DNA of 64,000 bases from Flavobacteriaceae bacterium PS02337 (GTDB taxonomy: Bacteria; Bacteroidota; Bacteroidia; Flavobacteriales; Flavobacteriaceae): assembly GCA_029959285.1 (NCBI GenBank), contig JASCOE010000004.1, positions 310,001 through 374,000 on the forward strand, written 5' to 3'. The translations under genes and the position numbers were made by a program. How positions within the stretch are numbered: the stretch's first letter is position 1; the number at the start of each line of letters is the position of its first letter. The notes beneath the pieces were generated by a model. The model was not told the origin of the DNA and did not search any database. It saw only the letters and a program-made list of their open reading frames with translations. This document shows, one piece after another, positions 1-8,439 of this stretch.

Positions 1-419
1 ACGTTAAAAGCTCCAGTTTGTTCAGCTTGTTTTCCTGTAATAACAGAAATCGCGATAGGTACATCTTGTACTTTTTCGATACGACGTCTAGAAGAAACTA
101 CAACTTCAACAAGTTCATTCTCTTCTTTAAGAGCTACCTGAATCGCATTTGCAGGAATTGATGTCAAATCAAGCTCAACTGTTTTATATCCAACATACTG
201 AATTAAAAGAGTTAAAGGCAATCTTCCTTTTGAATCGATAACAAATTTACCGCTGTTATCTGTAATTGTGCTATTTGTTGTTCCTTTAATTACAACGTTT
301 ACTGCTTCTAAAGGTGTGTTTTCACTTGTTGTTACTACACCTTGAATATTTTGTGCAAATGAAATAGAAAAGGTTAAAAAGAATAATATTGTAAGTATAT
401 TTTGTATTGATGTCTTCAT
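1..419 (-). CDS. TonB-dependent outer membrane receptor, N-terminal part (runs off the left edge)
   Basis: The reading frame starts at the ATG at 419 and stays open to base 1, giving about 139 residues. It begins with a signal peptide ending in SFAQ, about 22 residues long. A carboxypeptidase-regulatory-like beta-sandwich follows (VVTTSENTPLEAVNVVIKGT, then DNSGKF and LLIQYVGYKTVEL), which is typical of Bacteroidota receptors. Next comes a TonB-box-like stretch, NELVEVVVSSRR, and the start of the plug (VQDVPIAISVITGKQAEQTG). The protein should be an outer-membrane active transporter energised by TonB-ExbBD. The ligand cannot be told because the barrel is outside the window. The gene lies downstream of the Rrf2 regulator in the same direction, after a 258-base spacer with its own candidate promoter. 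Confidence 0.9.
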   Translation of the reverse strand, partial: MKTSIQNILTILFFLTFSISFAQNIQGVVTTSENTPLEAVNVVIKGTTNSTITDNSGKFVIDSKGRLPLTLLIQYVGYKTVELDLTSIPANAIQVALKEENELVEVVVSSRRRIEKVQDVPIAISVITGKQAEQTGAFN

Positions 420-625
420 TTTTATATTAAGTATATGTGATTAGTAGAATTTAAAAGAAAAAAAATGCTTTTTTTAAATCAACACATACACATAGTAGAT
501 GAATTACGTATTACAGAAGTGGAGAGTCTTCTTTGTTTGTTTTGCAAAATTTTTGATACACTCGATCGACTAAAATGTACTTTCATGTTAAAACTTTTGT
601 AAATGGTTAGTTAATTATTTTTCTG

Positions 626-658
626 CAAATATATATAATTAATTCTATCGATTTACTA
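626..658 (-). promoter_or_regulatory. Candidate promoter and operator for the TonB receptor
   Basis: On the minus strand a TATATTTG box (626-633) fits the Flavobacterium -7 consensus TAnnTTTG. No TTG lies at the usual -33 distance. The word TAGTAAATCG (649-658) sits there instead, and a near copy TAGTCGATCG occurs at 563-572. A regulator-bound element replacing a poor -33 box is possible, and the adjacent Rrf2 gene is the obvious candidate. The box match is visible; the regulation is inferred. Confidence 0.4.
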
Positions 659-677
659 GGGATTAGAAAATATTTTT

Positions 678-1091
678 TTATTTATTCACAAGTGAAGCTA
701 TTGTGATGCCTTCCATAGCCTTTAGAGTTTTGTCTCTAATAAGCATCAAACCGTGACGCAGACTGCATTCAGACTCGGTTTTACAATCAGCGCAAGGCTC
801 ATAAAAATTTAAAGAAGCGCAAGGCAAAAGTGCAATTGCACCGTCAAACAATCGGTGAATTTCTGCCAAAGTGATGTCATTTTTGGATTTTATCAAGTAA
901 TAACCGCCAAATTTCCCTTGTTTGCTGCTCACAAAACGACCGCGTTTTAGGTCTAATAATATCTGTTCTAGAAACTTTTTAGGAATATTAGCTCCTTCAG
1001 CAATTTCCACAGTTCTGGAAATGTGATTTTCGTCTTGTTCTGCTAAATAAAGTAAGGCCTTAAGGGCGTATTTTGCTTTATGTGATAACAT
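678..1091 (-). CDS. Rrf2-family transcriptional regulator with four cysteines
   Basis: This is a 137-residue protein of usual Rrf2 length. An N-terminal winged helix (residues 1-65) carries the family pattern: LSHKAKYALKALLYLA, the recognition region around IPKKFLEQILLDLKR, and the wing SKQGKFGGYYL. The C-terminal half has C91, C100, C103 and C109, a layout close to the three-cysteine Fe-S site of IscR and NsrR, so sensing of redox state, NO or Fe-S supply is plausible. It starts 10 bases after the TPR gene and probably shares its transcript. The next gene downstream is a TonB receptor whose promoter region contains a repeated 10-base word. Rrf2 proteins control Fe-S biogenesis, NO response or cysteine metabolism in other bacteria; the target here is unknown. 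Confidence 0.9.
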   Translation of the reverse strand: MLSHKAKYALKALLYLAEQDENHISRTVEIAEGANIPKKFLEQILLDLKRGRFVSSKQGKFGGYYLIKSKNDITLAEIHRLFDGAIALLPCASLNFYEPCADCKTESECSLRHGLMLIRDKTLKAMEGITIASLVNK

Positions 1092-1101
1092 TTATTCCTT
1101 G

Positions 1102-1881
1102 TTAAATTTTACAATATTCTATTATTAATTCTTGTGCCGGTAAATACCCAAAATTAAACGCTTTTTTTAAATCTGAGCAATAATTTCCTTTTATTTTGAA
1201 ATTAATGTAATAAAGAGCTCTATTAAAATAAGTTTCAGCATTTTCTGGCGCTAAATTTACTGCTGTGTCAAAATCTACTAGTGCATCTTTTGCGTGAATC
1301 ATAGCTTTAGAAACAGCTCTATTTTGAAACGCATCAACAGATTTTGGATCCATTTTAATTACCTCAGTAAAGTCTACAATTGCCTCTTTATGCAAATTTA
1401 GTTCTTTTCTCAATAATCCGCGATTTTGATATGCGGCTAAATTATCTGCTTTTAAGGTAATACTTTTTGAATAATCTTCAATCGCGCCTGTACGATTATA
1501 TATTTTTCTTTTAGCAAAAGCTCTATTAAAATATGCTTTTTGTGAATTTTCGTCTAATGCAATGCATTTCGAAAAGTCATTAATTGCATTTTCATAATCT
1601 TTTAGTTTGAGAAATAAATTTCCTCTGCTAAAGTAAATATTAAAGTCATTTGGGTTTAATGAAACTGCTTTGTCATAATCAGAAATTGCATCAACAAAAT
1701 CATCATTCAAATAATTATCATATCCTCTATAATAATAATTTTCTGCACTTGGATCAGTAGCAATCGAAGCATTTAAATCTTCAATTACTTTATCATTTTG
1801 TATTTTTTCTGACTCAATATATTCCTGAGAATAAGAGGAGAAATAAGAGAAAAATAGAAACAAATAAAAACTGATTTTCAT
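1102..1881 (-). CDS. Exported tetratricopeptide repeat protein
   Basis: This 259-residue protein has a short hydrophobic signal peptide (residues 1-18, ending SSYSQ) followed by about five or six TPR units. Recurrent TPR features include YYYRGYDNYLNDDFVDAISD, NIYFSRGNLFLKLKDYENAI and AYFNRAFAKR, each with the alternating Gly/Ala and aromatic positions and terminal Pro. The array fills almost the whole mature protein, so it is likely a periplasmic protein-protein scaffold with no catalytic domain. It lies 36 bases after the second TPM gene and 10 bases before the Rrf2 gene, in what looks like one long transcript. A partner cannot be named. Confidence 0.85.
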   Translation of the reverse strand: MKISFYLFLFFSYFSSYSQEYIESEKIQNDKVIEDLNASIATDPSAENYYYRGYDNYLNDDFVDAISDYDKAVSLNPNDFNIYFSRGNLFLKLKDYENAINDFSKCIALDENSQKAYFNRAFAKRKIYNRTGAIEDYSKSITLKADNLAAYQNRGLLRKELNLHKEAIVDFTEVIKMDPKSVDAFQNRAVSKAMIHAKDALVDFDTAVNLAPENAETYFNRALYYINFKIKGNYCSDLKKAFNFGYLPAQELIIEYCKI

Positions 1882-1917
1882 AAGCGATTTAAATCTGAAA
1901 AGTGAAACAGAATAATT

Positions 1918-2745
1918 TTACCAGCTTCCGCTAGAACCACCTCCAGAGAAACCACCGCCGCCAAATCCACCGCCAAATCCACCGCCTCCGCCAGACGATC
2001 CACCGCCGAAACCTCCAAATCCGCCGCCTCCGCCACTTCTTCCAAGATTACTCAGAATAATAACGTCAAGTAGGCTAGGACCTCCACCGCTATTGCCAGA
2101 ATTTCCTCCGCCACCTCTTTTATTTCGAGAAAGTAAGATTAATACAATTACAACAATAATGATAAAAGGCAGTATAGGAAAATCTTGTCCTTTGCCAGAT
2201 GATTTACGTTCACCTTTAAATTTTCCTTTAAAAACATCAATAATAGCATCGGTTCCTTTGTCTAAGCCATTGTAAAAACTTCCGGCTTTAAATTCTGGAA
2301 TAATAATATTTCTGATAATTGTTCCGCCAATTCCTGCCGTCAAACGATCTTCAACTCCATATCCAGGATTTATAGCAATCTTTTTTTCATTTTTAGCCAA
2401 AAGAATTACAACACCATTATCATCTTCTTTTGTTCCTCCAATTCCCCAAGTTTGTCCCCATTTTGTTGCAAGTTGGCTTACATCTTCGCCTTTAAGGCTT
2501 TCAATAGTAATAACAACAATTTGAGTTGTAGTCGAATCCGAATAACGAATTAGTTTTTGTTCTAATTGTGTTTTTTCAGAAGGACTTAAAATATTTGCAT
2601 AATCGTAAACAGAAGTTTGAAAACTTGGTTTTTCTGGGATTTCAAATTGTGCAAAAATGAAATTGTTGGTAAAAAGGGCAATCAGCAGAAAAGCAGATAG
2701 AAAAAATCCTTTTGAATTTGAGGTGCTGTTTTTGGAAAATTTCAT
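1918..2745 (-). CDS. TPM-domain membrane protein with glycine-rich tail (YgcG-like)
   Basis: This 275-residue protein has an N-terminal signal peptide (to about residue 32, FIFAQ). A TPM domain follows at about 40-170 (VYDYANILSPSEKTQLEQ, QIVVITIESLKGED, NGVVILLAKNEKKIAINPG), then a single membrane helix near 190-206. The tail of about 65 residues is almost only Gly, Ser and Phe. This is the classic YgcG architecture, with the TPM domain in the periplasm. Family members are linked to photosystem repair in plants (TLP18.3) and to envelope processes in bacteria, with a reported phosphatase activity for the plant domain. It is 3 bases from the upstream TPM gene and shares an operon with lemA, a pairing seen widely in Bacteroidota. 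Molecular function is unproven. Confidence 0.9.
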   Translation of the reverse strand: MKFSKNSTSNSKGFFLSAFLLIALFTNNFIFAQFEIPEKPSFQTSVYDYANILSPSEKTQLEQKLIRYSDSTTTQIVVITIESLKGEDVSQLATKWGQTWGIGGTKEDDNGVVILLAKNEKKIAINPGYGVEDRLTAGIGGTIIRNIIIPEFKAGSFYNGLDKGTDAIIDVFKGKFKGERKSSGKGQDFPILPFIIIVVIVLILLSRNKRGGGGNSGNSGGGPSLLDVIILSNLGRSGGGGGFGGFGGGSSGGGGGFGGGFGGGGFSGGGSSGSW

Positions 2746-2748
2746 TCT

Positions 2749-3186
2749 TTATCCTTTTGAGATTTCGTTTGACAATTCGTTTGTGTCGTCTTCTGTCGAT
2801 GGGAAGTATTTTTTTAATTGTTGACCTGCATTTAAAATGCCATCAACAATTCCTTGTTTGAAATTTCCTGATTTAAAATGGTTCGCCATAATATCTTTGG
2901 TACAATCCCAAAAATCATTGGCTACCAAATCATTAATTCCTTTATCTCCACAAATAACAAAGTTTTTATCTTCAACTGCAAAATAAAAAAGTACGCCATT
3001 TTGCAATTTAGTTTCATCCATTCTTAAATCGTGAAAAACCTCTAAAGCCCTATCATAATGGACTTTAGAAGTTGATTTTTCTATATGAACTCTAATTTCG
3101 CCAGAAGTATTAGTTTCAGCAACACGAATAGCCTCAACAATTTGCTCTTCTTCTTCTTTGGTTAAAAAATCTTCTACTTTTGACAT
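2749..3186 (-). CDS. Short TPM-domain protein
   Basis: This 145-residue protein is a single TPM domain with no signal peptide or membrane helix. Visible motifs are TSGEIRVHIEKST, LQNGVLFYFAVEDKNFVICGDKGIND and KQGIVDGILNAGQQLKKYFP. It is a shorter relative of its downstream neighbour and overlaps it functionally through the same fold, but it would stay in the cytoplasm or on the inner membrane surface. It sits between lemA (86 bases upstream, with a short AT-rich repeat in the gap) and the larger TPM gene (3 bases downstream). The cluster LemA-TPM-TPM suggests one complex, which is inference. Confidence 0.88.
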   Translation of the reverse strand: MSKVEDFLTKEEEEQIVEAIRVAETNTSGEIRVHIEKSTSKVHYDRALEVFHDLRMDETKLQNGVLFYFAVEDKNFVICGDKGINDLVANDFWDCTKDIMANHFKSGNFKQGIVDGILNAGQQLKKYFPSTEDDTNELSNEISKG

Positions 3187-3200
3187 GGAAATTATTTTAG

Positions 3201-3250
3201 AGTTTAGATTGTAGATTTTAGATTGCAGATTAAATCTGAAATCTAAAATC
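3201..3250. repeat. TAGATTTTAGATT-type short repeat tract
   Basis: The gap between lemA and the short TPM gene carries alternating TAGATT and AATCT words that form a partial inverted repeat. Related tracts lie at 34338-34372, 38112-38143 and 46331-46357. Confidence 0.55.
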
Positions 3251-3272
3251 GTTAATCAAAAATATTAAATCT

Positions 3273-3857
3273 TTAGAATTTTACTTCAACAGGTTTATCT
3301 GCTCCAGTAGATGCTTCAAAGTATGGTTTTTCTTTGTATTCGCTCAAGAACCAGTTGTTTGGAATCTTCAATACATATCCGTTGTAAGTTTGTACCGATT
3401 CATTAAAACGAGTTCTAGCAGTTAAAATCTGGTTTTCAGTACTTGCTAATTCATCTTGTAATTTCAAGAAATTCTCGTTTGCTTTCAATGTTGGATATTG
3501 CTCAACAGAAACCAATAATCTTGATAATGATGAACTTACACCGCTTTGAGCTTGATTAAATTCTTTCAGTTGTTCTGGAGTAACGTTACTTGGATCAATT
3601 GTTACCGAAGTAGCTTTTGCACGAGCTTCGATTACAGCAGTTAAAGTTCCTTTTTCAAAGTCAGCAGCACCTTTTACAGTGTTTACTAAATTCCCGATAA
3701 GATCATTACGTCTTTGGTAAGCCGTTTGAACATTTCCCCATTCTTTATTTACAGCTTGACTGTGTTGTAAAGCAGTATTTTTAATTCCAATCGACCAAAA
3801 TGCGATAATAGCAATAAGTGCCACAATAATTCCTACAGGGATTAACCACTTTTTCAT
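3273..3857 (-). CDS. lemA: LemA family membrane protein
   Basis: This 194-residue protein has an N-terminal membrane anchor (residues 4-22, LIPVGIIVALIAIIAFWSIG). A helical LemA domain follows with the family signatures NKEWGNVQTAYQRRNDLIGN, LVNTVKGAADFEKGTL, YPTLKANENFLKLQDELAST and TARTRFNESVQTYNG. The length matches the family. LemA proteins are coiled-coil-rich envelope proteins of unknown biochemical role. In Bacteroidota they are commonly encoded next to TPM proteins, as here. The gene starts 34 bases after the MerR gene, so cotranscription is likely. Family assignment is secure; function is not. Confidence 0.95.
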   Translation of the reverse strand: MKKWLIPVGIIVALIAIIAFWSIGIKNTALQHSQAVNKEWGNVQTAYQRRNDLIGNLVNTVKGAADFEKGTLTAVIEARAKATSVTIDPSNVTPEQLKEFNQAQSGVSSSLSRLLVSVEQYPTLKANENFLKLQDELASTENQILTARTRFNESVQTYNGYVLKIPNNWFLSEYKEKPYFEASTGADKPVEVKF

Positions 3858-3891
3858 ATTTGTTTTGATTTAAGTTTATTTCTATTTTTAA

Positions 3892-4224
3892 TTACAATTC
3901 GTTTTTAATGTCGTTCAATTGCGTTTTTATCGACTCTAATTTACGTATTATTTCGAATTTATCTAACGTTTTCTTCTGACCTTCTTTTAGATGTATTTTT
4001 GCACCTTCGAGCGTAAAACCTCTTTCTTTAACCAAATGGTAGATTAATTGCAGGTTTGTAACATCTTCGGGTGTGAACATTCTGTTTCCTTTTGCATTTT
4101 TTTTGGGTTTTAAAATATCAAATTCGCTGTCCCAAAATCGTATCAAAGACGCATTGACATTAAAAGCTTTGGCAACTTCGCCAATACTGTAATATCTTTT
4201 GTCTTTAGAAAGTTCAATATGCAT
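3892..4224 (-). CDS. MerR-family transcriptional regulator
   Basis: This 110-residue protein has an N-terminal MerR winged helix (about 8-80): YYSIGEVAKAFNVNASLIRFWDSEFDILKPKKNAKGNRMFTPED is spread across residues 11-54 with the conserved R-W turn. A short helix (about 83-110) may be the dimerisation coiled coil. There is no effector-binding domain, so it belongs to the short MerR class common in Bacteroidota next to M23 peptidase and LemA genes. It lies 48 bases after the peptidase gene. It could control its own operon, but no operator palindrome was recognised. Confidence 0.9.
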   Translation of the reverse strand: MHIELSKDKRYYSIGEVAKAFNVNASLIRFWDSEFDILKPKKNAKGNRMFTPEDVTNLQLIYHLVKERGFTLEGAKIHLKEGQKKTLDKFEIIRKLESIKTQLNDIKNEL

Positions 4225-4272
4225 GATTTGTTTTTTTCTTTATTTATTTCAAAAATACTATTTTTTGGAATA

Positions 4273-5250
4273 TTAATCTAATGATTGATTTTCTTGGTTT
4301 GCCATTTGTGAAATCGCCACATATTCTACAGCCGAAATATTTCCGTAATAAAAATTCAACGGATTTACGACTTTTCCATCTTTATGAACTTCATAATGAC
4401 AATGCGGACCTTCAGATCTTCCTGTGCTTCCCACATAGCCAATTACATCACCGCGTTTTACATGTTGCCCAGGTTTACAGTTGTATTTACTTAAATGCGC
4501 ATATAAACTTTGATAGCCAAAACCATGCCTGATCACAATATGATTTCCGTACCCAGAAGCCGTATTGTCAGCTCTTTCTACAACTCCATCTCCAGTTGCA
4601 TAAATGGGAGCGCCTGTGTTTGCGGTAAAATCCATTCCGTTGTGCATTTTTCGCACTTTCGTGAAAGGATCGATTCTATATCCAAAACCTGACGCGACAC
4701 GTTTTAAATTTTCATTTCGAACTGGCTGAATGGCAGGAATTGCCAATAATAAACTTTCTTTAGCTCCGGCTAATTTCAAAATCTCATCTAAAGATTTAGA
4801 TTGAATTGCCAATTGTTTAGAAAGACGATCAACTCTTTTTGTGGTATTTAAAACCAATTGCGAGTTATTATAACCTTCTAAAAGCTTATATTTTTCAGAA
4901 TTTCTAAACCCAGCTTTTCTTATGGAATCTGGAATTTCAGCTTTGTTAAAATAGACTCTATAGATATTATTGTCACGTTCTTCTAATGCATCTGCGGCTT
5001 CGTCAATTTCGTCTAATTTTTTATTTAGAATGGCATATTGAATTTTTAAATTTTCAATCTCACGTGCTTGCAAACGATCTTTGGGCGTTTCAAAATAAGG
5101 CGTGTTAATCAAAAGGACAAAAACTAAAAAACCAAACAACGCAGAAGCCACTAAAAAAAGTAATGCGTAACCAATTTTAATTCTTTTTCTGGTTTTTATT
5201 TTTGTATAAGCCAGATTTTCTGAGTCGTAATAATATTTTACTTTCGCCAT
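4273..5250 (-). CDS. M23-family murein metallopeptidase (LytM-like), membrane anchored
   Basis: This 325-residue protein has a basic N-terminus, one membrane helix (about 26-49) and a coiled coil (about 56-95). A C-terminal M23 domain (about 185-305) follows. Zinc-site residues are present: H203 and D207 (HNGMD), H252 (YAHL) and H283/H285 (HCHYEV), so it should be an active endopeptidase cutting peptide cross-links in peptidoglycan from the periplasmic side. The architecture is that of the Bacteroidota M23 proteins that lie next to alaS. The gene heads the leftward run through MerR, LemA and TPM genes and is divergent from alaS. Confidence 0.93.
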   Translation of the reverse strand: MAKVKYYYDSENLAYTKIKTRKRIKIGYALLFLVASALFGFLVFVLLINTPYFETPKDRLQAREIENLKIQYAILNKKLDEIDEAADALEERDNNIYRVYFNKAEIPDSIRKAGFRNSEKYKLLEGYNNSQLVLNTTKRVDRLSKQLAIQSKSLDEILKLAGAKESLLLAIPAIQPVRNENLKRVASGFGYRIDPFTKVRKMHNGMDFTANTGAPIYATGDGVVERADNTASGYGNHIVIRHGFGYQSLYAHLSKYNCKPGQHVKRGDVIGYVGSTGRSEGPHCHYEVHKDGKVVNPLNFYYGNISAVEYVAISQMANQENQSLD

Positions 5251-5526
5251 ATTTTAAAATACGCTATTTTTGCAGCTTGTAAAATGAGTTAGACGAGCAA
5301 AGCTGTAAAATGTTTCAGCAGATCGGCGCTTTTTTTACAAGAGTTAATGATTAGATATTGGGGCTATTTTATCATTAGATAATGCGCAAATTAGACAATT
5401 TATTGTTTATAATGTAAGTTTTTTGAGTTCATTTTAAAAACTTAACGTATTATCAGATGGCACAAATTATCTAATCAGCTAATTTTCAAATTGACACATT
5501 AAATTGACACATTTTCTAATTAAAAT
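5251..5526. other. Divergent spacer between the M23 peptidase and alaS
   Basis: This AT-rich spacer holds no gene. A TATTTTTG box on the plus strand (5264-5271) could be a -7 element for alaS, but no TTG is correctly spaced. An inverted repeat TAAGTTTTT...AAAAACTTA lies at 5417-5449. The last 48 bases before alaS (5479-5526) repeat a tract also found at 34207-34252. No T-box or other riboswitch was recognised. Confidence 0.5.
5479..5526 (+). repeat. CTAATTTTCAAAT / GACACATTTTCTAATTAAAA dispersed repeat, alaS copy
   Basis: The tract directly before the alaS ATG carries CTAATTTTCAAATTGACACA and ends CACATTTTCTAATTAAAA. A second copy at 34207-34252 has the same two ends with a slightly shorter middle. 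Because it abuts the start codon, it forms the alaS ribosome-loading region. Confidence 0.6.
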
Positions 5527-8157
5527 ATGAAATCACAAGACGTACGTAAACAATTTTTAGATTTTTTTGAGAGTAAAGGACATGCAATTGTTCCTTCAGC
5601 TCCTATTGTTCTTAAAGACGACCCAACCTTAATGTTCAACAACTCGGGAATGGCCCAGTTTAAAGAATTTTTCTTAGGAAACGGAACTCCAAAAAGTCCA
5701 AGAATAGCCGATACGCAAAAATGTCTTCGTGTTTCGGGAAAACATAACGATCTTGAAGAAGTGGGTATCGATACGTATCACCACACGATGTTTGAAATGT
5801 TAGGAAACTGGTCTTTTGGAGATTATTTCAAAAAAGAAGCCATCAACTGGGCTTGGGAATTATTGACAGAAGTATACAAAATTCCAAAAGAAAATCTTTA
5901 TGTTTCTGTCTTTGAAGGAAGCAAAGAAGACAATGTTCCGTTTGACCAAGAAGCTTGGGATATCTGGAAAACATTAATCGACGAAGACAGAATTATACTT
6001 GGAAACAAAAAAGATAATTTCTGGGAAATGGGAGATCAAGGACCGTGCGGACCTTGTTCTGAAATTCACGTTGATTTACGTACTCCAGAAGAGAAAGCTT
6101 TAGTTTCTGGAAAAAGTTTGGTAAATAATGATCATCCGCAAGTTGTTGAAATCTGGAATAATGTATTCATGGAATTCAACCGTAAAGCTGACGGTTCTCT
6201 AGAAAAACTTCCTGCACAACACGTAGATACCGGAATGGGATTTGAGCGTTTGTGTATGGCTTTACAAGGAAAAACATCAAATTATGATACTGATGTTTTT
6301 ATGCCTTTAATTAGAGAAATCGAAACCATTACAGGTGCAAAATACACGGTTAAAGCTTCAAACGAAGAAGAAGAAAAAATAAATATTGCAATTCGTGTTA
6401 TTGCAGATCACGTTCGTGCCGTAGCTTTTGCTATTGCAGACGGACAATTGCCATCTAACACTGGAGCTGGATATGTAATTCGTAGAATTTTGCGTCGTGC
6501 AATTCGTTACGGCTTTACTTTCTTAGGCACAAAAGAAGCTTTTATCTATAAATTGGTAGAAACTTTAAGCGAGCAAATGGGAGATTCTTTTCCTGAAATC
6601 AGAACACAAAAAGCGCTTTGTTCAAATGTTATTCGCGAAGAAGAGAATTCTTTCTTAAGAACATTAGATCAAGGTTTAGTACTTTTAGATGCTGTAATTT
6701 TAAACAATAACGGAGATACAATAGACGGTAAAAAAGCTTTCGAATTGTATGATACATACGGATTTCCAATCGATTTAACGGCTTTGATTCTTTCAGAAAA
6801 AGGATTAAAATTAGACGAAAAAGGATTCCAAGAACAATTGCAATTGCAAAAAGAAAGATCTCGTGCGGCATCAAAAGTTACTGCTGGAGATTGGAATGTA
6901 ATTGTTGAAGATGATATTCAGGAATTTGTTGGATATGATAGATTATCTCACCAAGTAAAAATTACTAAATACAGAAGAGTAGAAAGTGTAAAAGACGGAG
7001 AGATTTTTCAATTGGTTTTCAATGCAACTCCTTTTTATGGAGAGAGCGGAGGACAAACTGGAGATAAAGGGTATTTAGAAGCTCAAAATGGTGATATCGT
7101 TTATATTATCGATACTAAGAAAGAAAATAACCAAACGATACATTTAACACAATCGTTACCAGATAATATTACTGGAACTTTTAATGCTGTTGTAGATAAA
7201 ATCCAAAGAGCTAAAACTTCTTCAAACCACTCGGCTACGCACTTATTACATCAAGGTTTGCGTAAGATTTTAGGAACTCATATTGAGCAAAAAGGTTCGA
7301 TGGTTCGTAATGCATCTTTGCGTTTTGACTTTTCTCATTTTTCTAAAGTTTCTGATGAAGAATTACTAGAAGTTGAAAACTTTGTAAATGCAAGAATTCG
7401 TGAGAGTTTGCCATTAGTAGAAAAAAGAGCAATTCCAAAAGAACAAGCTCTTGAAGATGGCGCTATTGCTTTGTTTGGAGAAAAATATGGTGATTTAGTC
7501 CGTACAATTAAATTTGGAGATTCTGTCGAATTATGTGGAGGAACTCACGTTGCAAATACATCAGATATCTGGCATTTCAAAATTGTTTCAGAAGGTGCAG
7601 TTGCAGCTGGAATTAGAAGAATTGAAGCTATTACAAGTGAAGCAGCAAAAGAATATTTTGAGTCTCAAGCAGTTTCTTTAACTGAAATTAAAGAAGCGCT
7701 TAAAAATGCGCAAGATCCAGTAAAATCGATTCTAGCTTTACAAGATGAAAATGCACAGTTGAAAAAGCAATTGGAAGTTTTATTGAAAGATAAAGCTAAA
7801 AATATGAAAGCTGATTTAGCTAAAGAATTACAAGAAATCAATGGAGTTCAATTTTTAGCAAAACAAGTAGATTTGAATCCAGAAGGAGCAAAAGATTTGG
7901 CTTATGAATTGGGTAATTCTTATAATAATCTATTTGTAGTTTTCGCTACAGCTAATGAAGGGAAGCCAATGTTGACTTGCTATATCTCTAAAGAAATTGT
8001 AGCAGAGAAAAACTTAAACGCAGGACAAGTTGTTCGCGAATTAGGAAAAGACATCCAAGGTGGAGGAGGAGGACAACCTTTCTTCGCAACTGCAGGAGGT
8101 AAAAATGTTGACGGAATTGCTGAGGCTTTGGCTAAAGCGATTGATTTTGTTAAATAA
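5527..8157 (+). CDS. alaS: Alanyl-tRNA synthetase
   Basis: The 876-residue length matches bacterial AlaS. It charges tRNA(Ala) with alanine and edits mischarged serine and glycine. The class II aminoacylation core occupies the N-terminal half, with [35 protein letters not shown] and the DTGMGFERL motif. The editing domain has the zinc-type pair H568 and H572 (HSATH) and C670-H674 (CGGTH). The C-terminal oligomerisation domain ends with [14 protein letters not shown]. The ATG at 5527 gives the expected [19 protein letters not shown] start. It is divergent from the M23 peptidase and is followed by a hairpin repeat that may end the transcript. Confidence 0.98.
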   Translation: MKSQDVRKQFLDFFESKGHAIVPSAPIVLKDDPTLMFNNSGMAQFKEFFLGNGTPKSPRIADTQKCLRVSGKHNDLEEVGIDTYHHTMFEMLGNWSFGDYFKKEAINWAWELLTEVYKIPKENLYVSVFEGSKEDNVPFDQEAWDIWKTLIDEDRIILGNKKDNFWEMGDQGPCGPCSEIHVDLRTPEEKALVSGKSLVNNDHPQVVEIWNNVFMEFNRKADGSLEKLPAQHVDTGMGFERLCMALQGKTSNYDTDVFMPLIREIETITGAKYTVKASNEEEEKINIAIRVIADHVRAVAFAIADGQLPSNTGAGYVIRRILRRAIRYGFTFLGTKEAFIYKLVETLSEQMGDSFPEIRTQKALCSNVIREEENSFLRTLDQGLVLLDAVILNNNGDTIDGKKAFELYDTYGFPIDLTALILSEKGLKLDEKGFQEQLQLQKERSRAASKVTAGDWNVIVEDDIQEFVGYDRLSHQVKITKYRRVESVKDGEIFQLVFNATPFYGESGGQTGDKGYLEAQNGDIVYIIDTKKENNQTIHLTQSLPDNITGTFNAVVDKIQRAKTSSNHSATHLLHQGLRKILGTHIEQKGSMVRNASLRFDFSHFSKVSDEELLEVENFVNARIRESLPLVEKRAIPKEQALEDGAIALFGEKYGDLVRTIKFGDSVELCGGTHVANTSDIWHFKIVSEGAVAAGIRRIEAITSEAAKEYFESQAVSLTEIKEALKNAQDPVKSILALQDENAQLKKQLEVLLKDKAKNMKADLAKELQEINGVQFLAKQVDLNPEGAKDLAYELGNSYNNLFVVFATANEGKPMLTCYISKEIVAEKNLNAGQVVRELGKDIQGGGGGQPFFATAGGKNVDGIAEALAKAIDFVK

Positions 8158-8207
8158 GATACTAAGGAACTAAGTTTCTAAGTTTTTTTTATAGAATTCA
8201 AAAAAGA

Positions 8208-8239
8208 AAACCCGACAGGTTTTAAAATCTGTCGGGTTT
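8208..8239. repeat. CCCGACAG hairpin, copy 1 (possible alaS terminator)
   Basis: A perfect inverted repeat AAACCCGACAG / CTGTCGGGTTT surrounds a short AT loop 50 bases after the alaS stop. The stem is G-C rich and ends in T residues, so it can act as a bidirectional intrinsic terminator. The same stem occurs at 8380-8413 and 44498-44530. Confidence 0.75.
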
Positions 8240-8264
8240 ACTATTGATTAGAATTTCATATCTC

Positions 8265-8367
8265 AAACCGGACTGAAGTCCGGCCCTACAAAATAAATCG
8301 AGCCGAAGGCTCTTTAACAGTTCCGAAGGAACAAACTATATTGTAGAGCTTGACTTCAGTCCAGTTT
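8265..8367. repeat. Composite palindromic element, copy A
   Basis: Outer arms of 27 bases (8265-8291 and 8341-8367) are complementary at 23 positions. Each contains the palindrome GGACTGAAGTCC or its near copy. Between them lie two small perfect hairpins, GAGCCGAAGGCTC and GTTCCGAAGGAAC. The whole can fold as a branched structure. A second copy in opposite orientation is at 44378-44478. CCCGACAG hairpins flank this copy on both sides. No ORF is present. Confidence 0.8.
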
Positions 8368-8379
8368 AAATAAGATAAT

Positions 8380-8413
8380 AAACCCGACAGATTTTTTAAA
8401 TCTGTCGGGTTTT
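8380..8413. repeat. CCCGACAG hairpin, copy 2
   Basis: An inverted repeat AACCCGACAG / CTGTCGGGTT has a run of T in the loop and T residues after the stem. It lies just right of composite element A and matches copies at 8208-8239 and 44498-44530. Confidence 0.75.
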
Positions 8414-8439
8414 ATAATTTATAGCATTTTTTCATTTTA

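Noticed and set aside
419-625. Possible riboswitch in the TonB receptor leader
   Set aside because: About 200 bases of leader are AT-rich with no recognisable cobalamin, SAM or thiamine core.
2093-2275. Plus-strand frame opposite the glycine-rich TPM protein
   Set aside because: Proline-rich product mirrors the Gly codons of the real gene; no start context.
5251-5526. Possible T-box or riboswitch before alaS
   Set aside because: No specifier loop or conserved T-box sequence is seen; T-boxes are not typical of Bacteroidota.
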